Below are positions 33,998-42,260 of a stretch of 64,000 bases of DNA, piece by piece. Position 1 is the stretch's first letter. Each line of letters opens with the position of its first letter. Where the stretch lies: the NCBI RefSeq assembly GCF_000308675.1, contig NZ_BAGE01000048.1, positions 62,001 through 126,000 of the forward strand. The letters are read 5' to 3'. The translations under genes were made by a program, and so were the position numbers. Source of the stretch: Nocardia paucivorans NBRC 100373 (GTDB lineage: Bacteria > Actinomycetota > Actinomycetes > Mycobacteriales > Mycobacteriaceae). A model generated the notes under the pieces. It was given only the letters and a program-made list of their open reading frames with translations, made no database searches and was not told the origin of the DNA.

Positions 33998-34402
33998 GTG
34001 CGTGACCATCTACCACCTGGCTTGCCGCCGGATCCGTTCGCCGGGGACCCCTCCGACCCGTCCGCCGCGCTCGACGCCATCGAGCCGGGGGAGCCGCTGG
34101 ATCCTCATGAGCGCCTTGCGGTCGAGGAGGATCTCGCCGACCTCGCGGTCTACGAAGCGCTGCTGGCCCATCGTGGGATTCGCGGCCTGGTAGTGAGCTG
34201 CGAGGACTGTAGGCAAGATCACTACCACGACTGGGACATGTTGCGCGCCAACCTGCTGCAACTACTGGTCGACGGCACGGTGCGCCCCCATGAACCGGCC
34301 TACGACCCGACCCCGGAGGCGTATGTCACCTGGGACTATTGCCGCGGGTACGCCGACGCGTCGATGAACGAGGCGTTTCACGGCGACGGATTCGACGCCT
34401 AG
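33998..34402 (+). CDS. DUF5319 family protein (Rv3412-like)
   Basis: A 134-residue protein opening MRDHLPPGLPPDPFAGDPSD, with SCEDCRQDHYHDWDMLRANL (a CxxC and clustered His/Asp) and YVTWDYCRGYADASMNE. It matches the strongly conserved mycobacterial Rv3412 family. The CxxC plus histidines could bind a metal, but the function is unknown. GTG 33998 is chosen by match to the family N-terminus; earlier in-frame starts add non-conserved sequence. Its neighbours guaB and rsdA-sigD keep the M. tuberculosis order. Confidence 0.9.
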   Translation: MRDHLPPGLPPDPFAGDPSDPSAALDAIEPGEPLDPHERLAVEEDLADLAVYEALLAHRGIRGLVVSCEDCRQDHYHDWDMLRANLLQLLVDGTVRPHEPAYDPTPEAYVTWDYCRGYADASMNEAFHGDGFDA

Positions 34403-34570
34403 ACGGACATAGGTCCGTTCGCGCGAACCGTCGCGGTTCTCCGGTGGAGCACGACCGGGAACCGCGCACGGGGCTCGATCGCGCCCTCGTGACGTCGGCC
34501 ACGGTTTGATCTCGGAGTATGAATTCTCGAGATATTGATCACATACAACAAGAACCCGAACACAGAAAAC

Positions 34571-34588
34571 CGACCGCCGCGGCGGTCG
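34571..34588. terminator. Short palindrome between DUF5319 gene and rsdA
   Basis: CGACCGCCGCGGCGGTCG is a perfect 18-bp palindrome (9-bp arms, so a real hairpin would have a loop of about 4 nt). It lies in an unusually AT-rich stretch between two convergent genes and may be a weak terminator. Confidence 0.45.
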
Positions 34589-34621
34589 GCCCTGTCTCGT
34601 CTTCGGTCCTCGCGCCCGGCC

Positions 34622-35827
34622 TCAGTTGACTCCGCCCGGCCCGATACCGGGAATCTGCGGTATGCCCGGCGGCAGCGACGGGCCGCTGTTGGTGTCGGGG
34701 ACGGTCGATGGTGTCGGAGCCTCGGTCTCGCTGTCCACCGGAGGCTGCACCGGCGTAGGTTCGGCCGGCGTGGGTGAACTCACGGTGGACGGGGTCGCCG
34801 GGGGCTGGGAGACATCCTCGGACGGGGTCGGGACCGCGGTGGTATCCGGAATATCGGGACCACTCGGACCGCCGGTGCCCGGGCCAGGAGCAATCGTCGC
34901 ACCCGGCCCCTCCGGGCGGGTGGGCCGCGGCCCGGTGGGTCGGGTCGGCTGCGTACCGCTCGACTGCCCGGGCTCCCCGGTCCGCAGAATGGACGGACCC
35001 TCGGAGGTGGTCGGCGCGGGCGCACCCGGCACCTGCGTTCTATCCGAGGTTTCGGGGGCCACATTCCCCGGATGCGCCGGCAACTGCGTCCGGTTCGAAT
35101 CGACCGACGGCGGAGCAACGGGCACGCTCTGCTCCAGCTGCTGCGCTGCCTCCGGAGCGATATTGCGCAGTTCCGCGAGCAGCCGCTGCCAGACGTCCAT
35201 CAGATCGGTGCGCTTCTCCGGGTCGTCCACCCGGGCGGCATTGGCCGCCGCCTGTTCCAGCCGAACCCGGGCCTGCTCGGGATCGCCCTGATCGATCAGG
35301 GTCTGCGCGGCGGCCATATCGTTGTCGGCGCGCTGCACCACGGTCGCCTGGGCCTGCTGGCTGAACACCACCTCTTTGACACCCCACAGCGGATCGCCGG
35401 GTTCGGCCGCATAGGAGAAGGCGGTCATACCGCCGATCACCAATGCCACGGCCGCCGCGGTGCCCGCGATCGGCCGAAGCAGCCGAAGTCTGCCACCCGA
35501 GCGCGCGGCCATCCGGGCCTGGCGGGCGCCGATCTCCTGATTGACCGCCGCAACCACGGTATCGAGGTCGGGAGCGTCGGGTAACGGCGGTGTGATGATC
35601 TCCGTTCGCCAATCGGCCAGCAGAGCCGCGAGTTGGAACTCCTCGGTGCTCTCGGTCGGAACCGGGCCGCCCGCGGCGATGGCATCGATCAGCGCATCGT
35701 CGCGGCGCACCGCCACGATGTCAACCGGTCCGGTGTCGCCGCCGGAACCCTCGGCATAGGGACCGGTACCCTGCGGTTCACGTCGCGACTTCCGGTCGCC
35801 ACGACCGCGCCCGCCATCCCTAGCCAT
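34622..35827 (-). CDS. rsdA: Anti-sigma-D factor RsdA
   Basis: About 401 residues: cytoplasmic anti-sigma region (about 30-110), one membrane helix (about 120-140, IAGTAAAVALVIGGMTAFSY), a helical extracytoplasmic region (VVQRADNDMAAAQTLIDQGD) and a long Pro/Thr-rich tail. In M. tuberculosis RsdA (Rv3413c) binds SigD and is released by proteolysis. The gene directly follows sigD with an 8-bp overlap (ATG 35827; GTG 35836 is an alternative start). The Pro-rich tail is much longer than the folded part and could cross the cell wall. Confidence 0.85.
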   Translation of the reverse strand: MARDGGRGRGDRKSRREPQGTGPYAEGSGGDTGPVDIVAVRRDDALIDAIAAGGPVPTESTEEFQLAALLADWRTEIITPPLPDAPDLDTVVAAVNQEIGARQARMAARSGGRLRLLRPIAGTAAAVALVIGGMTAFSYAAEPGDPLWGVKEVVFSQQAQATVVQRADNDMAAAQTLIDQGDPEQARVRLEQAAANAARVDDPEKRTDLMDVWQRLLAELRNIAPEAAQQLEQSVPVAPPSVDSNRTQLPAHPGNVAPETSDRTQVPGAPAPTTSEGPSILRTGEPGQSSGTQPTRPTGPRPTRPEGPGATIAPGPGTGGPSGPDIPDTTAVPTPSEDVSQPPATPSTVSSPTPAEPTPVQPPVDSETEAPTPSTVPDTNSGPSLPPGIPQIPGIGPGGVN

Positions 35828-36398
35828 ACATTTCACCTGCCCTCGCCACTTGTGTTTTCAGTTTCGCGAGCGCCCTGTGCTGGGCAACTCGTACCGCCCC
35901 CGCCGTACTGCCCACGGCGAGTGCGGTTTCTTCCGCCGACATACCCACGACCAAGCGCAGGACCAGGATCTCCCGATGCTTTTCCGGAAGCGTGGCCAGC
36001 AGGCGGTTCATCTGCCGGCTCGTTTCCGATTCGAGAGCTCGCTGCTCCGGCCCTTGGTCTGTGGATATGACATCTGGTACTTCGGCCATCGCCTCCGCCT
36101 TGTTACGCGAGGCATTGCGATGGGCGTCGGCAACCTTGTGCGAAGCAATTCCGTAAACGAAGGCCATGAACGGCCTGCCCTGGTCCTGATACCGGGGTAA
36201 AGCTGTCATGACCGCCAGACAGACCTCCTGCGCAACATCGTCCGCGGAGAGTTGACCACGCTCCGCGGAGCCGATCCGCGCTCGGCAATAACGCACCACC
36301 ATCGGGCGGATCATCTCCAATACCTGAGCTAGAGCAGATCTGTCGCCCTGCGCAGCGGCAGCGACGGCGAGGTCCAACTCTTCGCCCGTGTGCGTCAT
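35820..36398 (-). CDS. sigD: ECF sigma factor SigD
   Basis: A 192-residue sigma-70 factor. Region 2 includes DVAQEVCLAVMTALPRYQDQ and FMAFVYGIASHKVADAHRN; region 4 includes LLATLPEKHREILVLRLVVG and GSTAGAVRVAQHRALAKLK. It starts at ATG 36398 (MTHTGEELDLAV). Synteny (rsdA downstream, Rv3415c-like upstream) fixes the identity as SigD, which in mycobacteria supports expression of ribosomal and stress genes in stationary phase. Activity is expected to be held by RsdA. Confidence 0.92.
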   Translation of the reverse strand: MTHTGEELDLAVAAAAQGDRSALAQVLEMIRPMVVRYCRARIGSAERGQLSADDVAQEVCLAVMTALPRYQDQGRPFMAFVYGIASHKVADAHRNASRNKAEAMAEVPDVISTDQGPEQRALESETSRQMNRLLATLPEKHREILVLRLVVGMSAEETALAVGSTAGAVRVAQHRALAKLKTQVARAGEMYG

Positions 36399-36519
36399 CG
36401 TCAGCGGAATTCCTGGCGTTACAAGTGGCACGGCCGGTTTCGACCCATGCTTCCGCCGGCCGGCGGAACGGTTCAACAATAGCGATACCGGCCCGGGAAC
36501 CGGAGCAGCCGGGGGACAC

Positions 36520-37413
36520 TCATGACATCGTCGTCGGACGGAACCGACCGCCACGCCGGGCGATAGCGACAGCGCATACCGCCACTTCCCGACCGGCCGA
36601 CGTATCCGGACCCGCGCCCTCCTCGGCCGGAAGACCGGTCCGCAGCATGGCGGATGCCCAGCGCAACGGCAACAGGTCGTGGTCCCGACACTGCCCGGCA
36701 ACCGTCTCGGCGAGCACCCGGGCGCGTTCGATATCACCGACCGCAGCGGCGGATGCGGCGACCAGCAACCGGGATTTCACCTCGTGCCGCAGCGATGGAG
36801 AGCACTCGGCGAGTCGCAGCGCCGCTTCGGCCTCGGCGAGGGCCCGCGCCGCCTGCCCGGATGCGAGAGCGGTTTCGGCGCGTACCCACCCCAGGCGCAC
36901 CGACGGCCGCCAGCGGGGTGCCGCCGAGTCGCGGTCCAGGAGGGCGGCGCAGCGGTCCAACAGTCGAGTGGCGAGCTCGATCCGCCCGGTGCCGAGAGCA
37001 TCTGCGGCCAAACCCGTCAGCGCGTCGGCGGCAGCCTCGAGGGCGTCCGGTCCGGGGGTATCTCGTTCCTGCCGTGGGTGAGTTCGTGACAGGAGCGGCA
37101 GGACCGATGCGGCGGCACACCCGTCGTGGTGCGCGGCACGAGCGTGCCAACCCAGCTGCCGCAGCAGCGATCCTTCGGTGGCGGCTCCCACGGCGAGCAG
37201 TATCGGATCGGTTGTATCGACACGTAGTCGGGACAATTCGACCCGCGCGGCGGCATAGCGGCCCTGCCCACCGAGAGCGACGGCCCGCCACCAGATTTCG
37301 AGGGCGTTTTTCGCCATCGGCAACTCATCGGCCGACCGGTCGGGATGGGCGCCGAATGCCGCGTCGGCGAGTAGAGCGGAGCGGGTTTCGAAGCTCGGAG
37401 CAGGGACGAACAC
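36520..37413 (-). CDS. Helical-repeat protein (Rv3415c-like)
   Basis: A 297-residue, Ala/Arg/Leu-rich, all-helical protein with TPR-like helical pairs (RYAAARVELSRLRVDTTDPI, AARALAEAEAALRLAECSPS). It sits between sigD and whiB3 as Rv3415c does in M. tuberculosis. It has a possible GTG start at 37413 (MFVPAPSFETRSALLADAAF). No enzymatic motif is seen. A role in the SigD/WhiB3 regulatory neighbourhood is possible but not shown. Confidence 0.75.
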   Translation of the reverse strand: MFVPAPSFETRSALLADAAFGAHPDRSADELPMAKNALEIWWRAVALGGQGRYAAARVELSRLRVDTTDPILLAVGAATEGSLLRQLGWHARAAHHDGCAAASVLPLLSRTHPRQERDTPGPDALEAAADALTGLAADALGTGRIELATRLLDRCAALLDRDSAAPRWRPSVRLGWVRAETALASGQAARALAEAEAALRLAECSPSLRHEVKSRLLVAASAAAVGDIERARVLAETVAGQCRDHDLLPLRWASAMLRTGLPAEEGAGPDTSAGREVAVCAVAIARRGGRFRPTTMS

Positions 37414-37422
37414 CGTCGCACC

Positions 37423-37767
37423 CTATCCCGCGCGCCATTCGGCGGTAATGTCGACGGCGAGCTCCCACTCCCGAACCACTGTGATAGCTATCACCCAGCA
37501 TTCACTCGTTGCGTCACGTTTCCACGATGTAAATCCCAGACGGCAAACCGTGCGTATATGCGCATGAAATTCGAAGGCGTTTCTCGCAATTAACCTGAAC
37601 GCCGCGATTAGGTCATCACGATCGTGCCGAGTGGCGAGTATCGACTCCGGTTCGATCGATGCCCCGCGGGCGGCGGCGCACCGCTTCGCCACGTCGACTC
37701 CGGAAAAGACATCTGCCTGCGGTGATACCAGAAGGGCAGGAAGCACCCCGATCCGATTCATGGCCAA
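37423..37767 (-). CDS. Doubtful small ORF (114 aa) in long intergenic region
   Basis: The frame starts MAMNRIGVLPALLVSPQADV and ends AVDITAEWRAG. It lacks a good ribosome site and a recognised family, and lies in an AT-richer stretch upstream of whiB3. It could be a real lineage-specific gene or chance. The 37,414-38,061 gap otherwise holds the presumed whiB3 promoter. Confidence 0.25.
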   Translation of the reverse strand: MAMNRIGVLPALLVSPQADVFSGVDVAKRCAAARGASIEPESILATRHDRDDLIAAFRLIARNAFEFHAHIRTVCRLGFTSWKRDATSECWVIAITVVREWELAVDITAEWRAG

Positions 37768-37860
37768 TCGGCCAGTATCCCCGGAAGATTAGCGAAAGTA
37801 AACAGCTTTCAGGTTAAATTCCACGATCAAAAGCTTCCCGAAATCGGATGCTCCGAACTA

Positions 37861-37890
37861 TTGACGGAATTTCGTCGATAGCCCTAACGT
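37861..37890 (+). promoter_or_regulatory. Candidate promoter upstream of whiB3
   Basis: TTGACG (37861-37866) and TAACGT (37885-37890), spaced 18 bp, fit the actinobacterial housekeeping pattern TTGACN/TANNNT. The flanking sequence is AT-rich. It lies about 170 bp before the whiB3 start, implying a long 5' leader. Confidence 0.45.
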
Positions 37891-38061
37891 AGCCCCACGC
37901 CACAGACGGCGCAGCGCGAAATCGCAGCGACCTTCCAAGGCGGACCCACCGGTACCGCCGAATGTGGCGCCGGCGCCCGGACGACCGCCGAGCGCCGTCG
38001 ACCGTTACCGATCACTCGCTCGACAATGCCGACGAGCTCGCGTCACGAGGAGTTCAATCTC

Positions 38062-38355
38062 ATGCCTATGCCCACCCACCTCCCCGGACCGAACGCCGAT
38101 GTCTGGGACTGGCAGATGCGCGGTGCCTGCCGTGGTGTGGACTCGGCGGTGTTCTTCCATCCCGACGGTGAACGCGGTCGCGCCCGCACCGCCCGGGAGA
38201 TGCGCGCCAAGGAGATCTGCCGTACCTGCCCAGTGCTCATGCAGTGCCGCGCGCATGCCTTGAAGGTCAGCGAACCGTATGGCATCTGGGGCGGCATGTC
38301 CGAAACCGAGCGGGAGATGTACACCCGACGCACCCGCCGCCGTATGGCGGTATAG
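38062..38355 (+). CDS. whiB3: WhiB-family iron-sulfur regulator (WhiB3-like)
   Basis: A 97-residue WhiB protein. The four cluster-ligating cysteines are C23, C53, C56 and C62 (C-X29-C-X2-C-X5-C). The turn GIWGG and the basic tail TRRTRRRMAV for DNA binding follow. It aligns well with M. tuberculosis WhiB3 (NADVWDW, FFHPDGERGRARTAREMRAK), which senses redox and NO through a [4Fe-4S] cluster and interacts with SigA. ATG 38062 has AGGAG upstream. It is read away from the Rv3415c-like gene. Confidence 0.95.
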   Translation: MPMPTHLPGPNADVWDWQMRGACRGVDSAVFFHPDGERGRARTAREMRAKEICRTCPVLMQCRAHALKVSEPYGIWGGMSETEREMYTRRTRRRMAV

Positions 38356-38643
38356 CCGGGCCGTATCGCGATATAGCCGGAAGGCACAACCCACACGCCC
38401 GGTCGTCGATCCACCGTACGAACCCCTCGGCAGCGATCCGTTCCCATCCGCGAACCGCGGTGTGCCGAATCCCTAGCACAGCAACTCCGGCCACATCGGA
38501 GACAACGGTCGAGCCTCGTACCTGCGAACACGCCCGACCCACACCGCGTGCGCCAGGACTTCGGTCACCACCGAATCGGCCTGTCGAGCGGCGTCGCGCG
38601 CTGTCGCGGACACCCTTGTGCAGGAAGGTCATAGCGAAGCGTT

Positions 38644-39315
38644 ATGGTAGTGATTGATGACACAGAATGGAGCGTTGTGACAACGCGGCCGCCGGCCGCA
38701 GAGGGCGACTCGTTCCGTGGGGAAGCCCTTCCACCGGAGGTGGAATCTGCGGTTTCGGCACGCGCGGCCGAAAGTATCGAGCTCGCAGCTCTTCTGCAGC
38801 GCTGCGGCCAGTCGGATCAGAAAGCCTTTGCCGAGCTGTACGACCGGACATGCGCCCGTGTCTTCGGTCTGGTGTTGCGCATCCTGCACGACCCGGGGTA
38901 CGCGGAGGAGACCACCCAGGAGGTCTACCTCCAGGTCTGGCGGACCGCGTCGACCTTCGACCCCGGGAAGGGATCTGCCGTGACCTGGTTGATGACGCTG
39001 GCACACCGCCGCGCCGTCGACCGGGTCCGCGCCGAACAAGCCCATACCCAACGCGAGGTCGCCTATGGGATCCGGGTGCTCGGCAATGATTTCGACGAGG
39101 TCACCGAGGAGGTGGAACGTAAATTCGAACAACGAGCCGTACTGGAAGGTCTCGCCTCGTTGACCGCAACCCAGCGCGAGGCCATATCGCTCGCCTACTA
39201 CGGCGGGCGGACCTACTCGGAGGTGGCTCTGCACCTCGACGTGGGTCTACCCACCGTGAAATCCCGTATTCGGGATGGATTGACACGACTGAAGAAAAGT
39301 TTGGGGGTGACGTGA
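38644..39315 (+). CDS. ECF RNA polymerase sigma factor (SigK-like)
   Basis: A 223-residue ECF sigma factor. Region 2: RCGQSDQKAFAELYDRTCAR, YAEETTQEVYLQVWRTASTF and VTWLMTLAHRRAVDRVRAEQ; region 4: TATQREAISLAYYGGRTYSE and LPTVKSRIRDGLTRLKKSL. It resembles SigK/ECF19-type factors that are controlled by RskA anti-sigma proteins. ATG 38644 gives the full frame; a GTG at 38675 (VTTRPP) is possible. The following anti-sigma gene starts one base after its stop. Confidence 0.9.
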   Translation: MVVIDDTEWSVVTTRPPAAEGDSFRGEALPPEVESAVSARAAESIELAALLQRCGQSDQKAFAELYDRTCARVFGLVLRILHDPGYAEETTQEVYLQVWRTASTFDPGKGSAVTWLMTLAHRRAVDRVRAEQAHTQREVAYGIRVLGNDFDEVTEEVERKFEQRAVLEGLASLTATQREAISLAYYGGRTYSEVALHLDVGLPTVKSRIRDGLTRLKKSLGVT

Positions 39316-39316
39316 G

Positions 39317-39568
39317 ATGCACCTGAACCGGATCGATCTCGCGCACGCCGTCGCGCTCGGATCGATCGACGACGAAGATTTACCTGCGGTACAGCAATTG
39401 CTCGACAGCGCCGACCCAGTCGAGCGCACGGAGTTCCTCACGCTCGTCCAGCAGGCCAGGGAAGCTGTCGCTACCCTGGCCGTCGCCACCGCCGTCACGC
39501 CGCCTCCCAGATTGCGCGACCGGCTGTTACAGGCGATCTCGGCCGAACAGCCTCCTGTCGCTTCCTGA
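39317..39568 (+). CDS. Minimal anti-sigma factor (RskA N-terminal domain only)
   Basis: An 83-residue protein starting one base after the sigma stop. MHLNRIDLAHAVALGSIDDE and VERTEFLTLVQQAREAVATL plus PPPRLRDRLLQAI match the sigma-binding N-terminal domain of RskA-type anti-sigma factors, including the PPxxLRxxLLxAI motif that normally leads into the membrane helix. Here the gene ends at ...SAEQPPVAS and a terminator follows, so there is no membrane segment or outer RskA domain. It would be a soluble inhibitor, which implies a cytoplasmic release mechanism. No zinc-binding HxxxCxxC motif is present. Confidence 0.8.
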   Translation: MHLNRIDLAHAVALGSIDDEDLPAVQQLLDSADPVERTEFLTLVQQAREAVATLAVATAVTPPPRLRDRLLQAISAEQPPVAS

Positions 39569-39623
39569 ATCCTCTCGGGCATTTACCCAGCGTTCCGACC
39601 GGCGAACGGTCCCCGATACCCGA

Positions 39624-39663
39624 ACGGGCCGTTCACGTCCGCTGGGGAACATGAACGGCCCGT
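39624..39663. terminator. Hairpin between anti-sigma gene and groEL
   Basis: ACGGGCCGTTCA (39624-39635) pairs with TGAACGGCCCGT (39652-39663) around a 16-base loop. It lies between two convergent genes and can serve both. Confidence 0.8.
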
Positions 39664-39693
39664 CGATTTCGATCTTCTCGACCGAATTCTCGA

Positions 39694-41298
39694 TCAATGG
39701 CTGTGACCGTGGCCCTGCTCGTTCTCTTCGGCCGGCTTGTCCACCACGGCGCTTTCGGTGGTGAGCACCATCCGGGCCACCGAGGCCGCGTTGATGACCG
39801 CCGAGCGGGTCACCTTCACCGGGTCGACGACACCCTCGGTGAGCAGATCACCGTAGGTGAGGGTGGCGGCGTTGAAGCCTTCCTTGCCCTCGGCGACCTT
39901 GCTGACCACTACGGAACCGTCCACACCGGCATTGGTGGCGATCCAGTACAGCGGAGCCTTCAACGCGCCGCGCACCACCTCGGCGCCGACCGCTTCGTCG
40001 CCGGACAGCGAACCGATCAGCTCGTCGAGCTTGGCGGCGGCCTGCACCAGCGCGGTACCACCACCGGGCACGATGCCCTCTTCGACGGCGGCCTTGGCGG
40101 CGCTCACCGCGTCCTCGACCCGGTATTTGCGCTCTTTGAGTGCGGTTTCGGTGGCCGCGCCGACCTTGATCACCGCGACACCGCCGGCCAACTTGGCCAG
40201 CCGCTCCTCGAGCTTCTCCCGATCCCAGTCGGAATCGGTGGTCTCGATCTCCCGTCGCAGCTGGGCGGCGCGGGCGGCGATGTCCTCCGCGGAGCCGGCA
40301 CCGTCGACAATGGTGGTCTCGTCCTTGGTGACGACCACACGACGGGCCTTGCCCAGCACCTCGAGACCGGCCTCACGCAGGCTGATGCCCAGGTCGGGGT
40401 TGACCACGGTACCCGCGGTGACGATGGCCAGATCCTCCAGGAACGCCTTGCGCCGGTCGCCGAAGAACGGTGCCTTGACCGCCACGGCCTTGAGCGTCTT
40501 GCGAATGGAGTTGACCACCAGGGTGGACAGCGGCTCACCCTCGACGTCCTCGGCGATGATCAGCACCGGCTTGCCGGCCTCGGCGATCTTCTCCAGCAAC
40601 GGCAGGAAATCCGGCAGCGAGCTGATCTTCTCGCGGTGCAACAGGACGAACGCGTCCTCGAGCACGGCTTCCTGGCTGTCGGGGTCGGTCACGAAATAGG
40701 GTGACAGATAACCCTTGTCGAACTGCACGCCTTCGGTGACGACCAGTTCGGTGTGCAGCGTCGAGGACTCCTCGACGGTGACCACACCGTCCTTGCCCAC
40801 GGTGGTCAGCGCCTTGCCGACCATCTCGCCGATCTCCTCGTCACGCGAGGAGACGGTGGCGACCTGGGCGATGGCCTTCTCTCCGGACACCGGGGTGGCC
40901 GCCGCGAGCAGCGCCTCGGAGACCGCGTCGGCGGCCTTGGCGATACCCGAACCGATCGCGATCGGGTTGGCGCCGGCGGCGATGTTCTTCAGGCCGCCGC
41001 GCACCAAAGCCTGCGCCAGCACGGTAGCGGTGGTGGTGCCGTCACCGGCGACATCGTTGGTCTTGGTGGCAACGCTCTTGACCAGCTGAGCGCCGAGATT
41101 CTCGAACGGATCCTCGAGGTCGATATCGCGGGCGATGGTGACGCCGTCGTTGGTGACGGTGGGGCCGCCGAACGACTTGGCGAGCACCACATGCCTACCG
41201 CGCGGACCGAGGGTGACCTTGACCGCGTCGGCGAGCTTGTCCACACCGCGCTCCATAGCCCGGCGAGCCGACTCGTCGAACTCGATCTGCTTTGCCAT
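39694..41298 (-). CDS. groEL1: Chaperonin GroEL (GroEL1 type, His-rich C-terminus)
   Basis: A 534-residue 60-kDa chaperonin that folds proteins in an ATP-driven ring with GroES. The start MAKQIEFDESARRAMERGVD and the ATP site GDGTTTATVLAQ are standard. The C-terminus ends EENEQGHGHSH, the histidine-rich tail of actinobacterial GroEL1, unlike the GGM-repeat tail of the housekeeping GroEL2. In mycobacteria GroEL1 supports specialised functions such as biofilm lipid synthesis. It is the second gene after groES, with 152 bp between. Confidence 0.97.
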   Translation of the reverse strand: MAKQIEFDESARRAMERGVDKLADAVKVTLGPRGRHVVLAKSFGGPTVTNDGVTIARDIDLEDPFENLGAQLVKSVATKTNDVAGDGTTTATVLAQALVRGGLKNIAAGANPIAIGSGIAKAADAVSEALLAAATPVSGEKAIAQVATVSSRDEEIGEMVGKALTTVGKDGVVTVEESSTLHTELVVTEGVQFDKGYLSPYFVTDPDSQEAVLEDAFVLLHREKISSLPDFLPLLEKIAEAGKPVLIIAEDVEGEPLSTLVVNSIRKTLKAVAVKAPFFGDRRKAFLEDLAIVTAGTVVNPDLGISLREAGLEVLGKARRVVVTKDETTIVDGAGSAEDIAARAAQLRREIETTDSDWDREKLEERLAKLAGGVAVIKVGAATETALKERKYRVEDAVSAAKAAVEEGIVPGGGTALVQAAAKLDELIGSLSGDEAVGAEVVRGALKAPLYWIATNAGVDGSVVVSKVAEGKEGFNAATLTYGDLLTEGVVDPVKVTRSAVINAASVARMVLTTESAVVDKPAEENEQGHGHSH

Positions 41299-41450
41299 AA
41301 GTTTCGCTCCTGTGTTCGATTGCGCCGCTCGTGGCGGCGCGGGTCGGGACCGCCCTCATGTCCCCGACCGTGCTGTCCAGTTGCGCGGTACAACGCACTC
41401 CGCCCCGGACCTGGGTCGGCACCGGGGCGGAACGCATGCGCGGCGATGGA

Positions 41451-41753
41451 TTACTTGCCGACGACGGCCAGCACGTCGCGCGCGGACAGGATCAGGTATT
41501 CCTCACCCTGGTACTTGATCTCGGTACCGCCGTACTTGCTGTAGATGACGGTGTCGCCCTCCTGGACATCCAGCGGAATGCGCTTTTCACCCTCGTCGTC
41601 CCAGCGGCCTGGACCGACGGCGACGACGGTGCCCTCCTGCGGCTTCTCCTTTGCCGTGTCGGGGATGACCAGGCCGGAGGCGGTCGTCGTCTCGGCCTCG
41701 ATGGCCTGGACGAGGATCTTGTCCTCGAGCGGCTTGATGTTCACGCTCGCCAC
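41451..41753 (-). CDS. groES: Co-chaperonin GroES
   Basis: A 100-residue GroES, the heptameric lid of the GroEL chamber. VNIKPLEDKILVQAIEAETT and GPGRWDDEGEKRIPLDVQEG match M. tuberculosis GroES nearly residue for residue. GTG 41753 (VASVNIKP) gives the correct N-terminus, with GGAGGG upstream. It is first in the groES-groEL operon; a CIRCE repeat about 160 bp upstream makes HrcA repression likely. Confidence 0.97.
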   Translation of the reverse strand: MASVNIKPLEDKILVQAIEAETTTASGLVIPDTAKEKPQEGTVVAVGPGRWDDEGEKRIPLDVQEGDTVIYSKYGGTEIKYQGEEYLILSARDVLAVVGK

Positions 41754-41912
41754 GTTGAGCCCTCCACTTTCAGGGGATAACGGTCGTCCGGAACTGTTGT
41801 CCCGGACCATCGATTCGGTCACGATGCTGACCCTGCGCATAGCCCCGTCGTCGCGGGTGCCGGGACCGCCTGCTCAGTGTCAAGCCTGGCACCGGGCAAC
41901 GATTGGTGCCGA

Positions 41913-41939
41913 CTAGCACTCTATACGTGAGAGTGCCAG
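41913..41939. promoter_or_regulatory. CIRCE operator (HrcA site)
   Basis: CTAGCACTC - TATACGTGA - GAGTGCCAG is a 9-9-9 inverted repeat matching the CIRCE consensus TTAGCACTC-N9-GAGTGCTAA with two outer mismatches. It overlaps the groES -10 region on the minus strand, the usual HrcA heat-shock repression site. Confidence 0.92.
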
Positions 41940-41946
41940 CGCTCAA
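41920..41946 (-). promoter_or_regulatory. Putative groES promoter overlapping CIRCE
   Basis: On the minus strand TTGAGC (41946-41941) and TATAGA (41925-41920) are separated by 15 bp (16 if the -35 is CTTGAG). The -10 lies within CIRCE, so HrcA would block RNA polymerase. The rest of 41,754-42,260 holds no other gene. Confidence 0.5.
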
Positions 41947-42260
41947 GGCCCGCAGGTGCCAAAGTCGGTGGTTTGAACATATTCGGAGGCGGTTACCGAA
42001 GCCGGATGAACTCCTGCCAGAATTCACGGACCGACCGGTCTTGATCTTGGAGAGGCTCAGGACTTCCCAACGGTTCCCGAAGTCTGTAACGTTCGCATAA
42101 CGGTTCGAGACGATATTGTTCGAAACAGCCTGGACGCCAAACGACCACCGGAACGACCGTCGGTAACGAACAGCACAGCCCAGCGTCACCCAGCCGCCCG
42201 ACACAGCTGCATACCGGTACCGCGAGCAGCGCCCATTCCACTCGAAGGGAGGTGAACACA

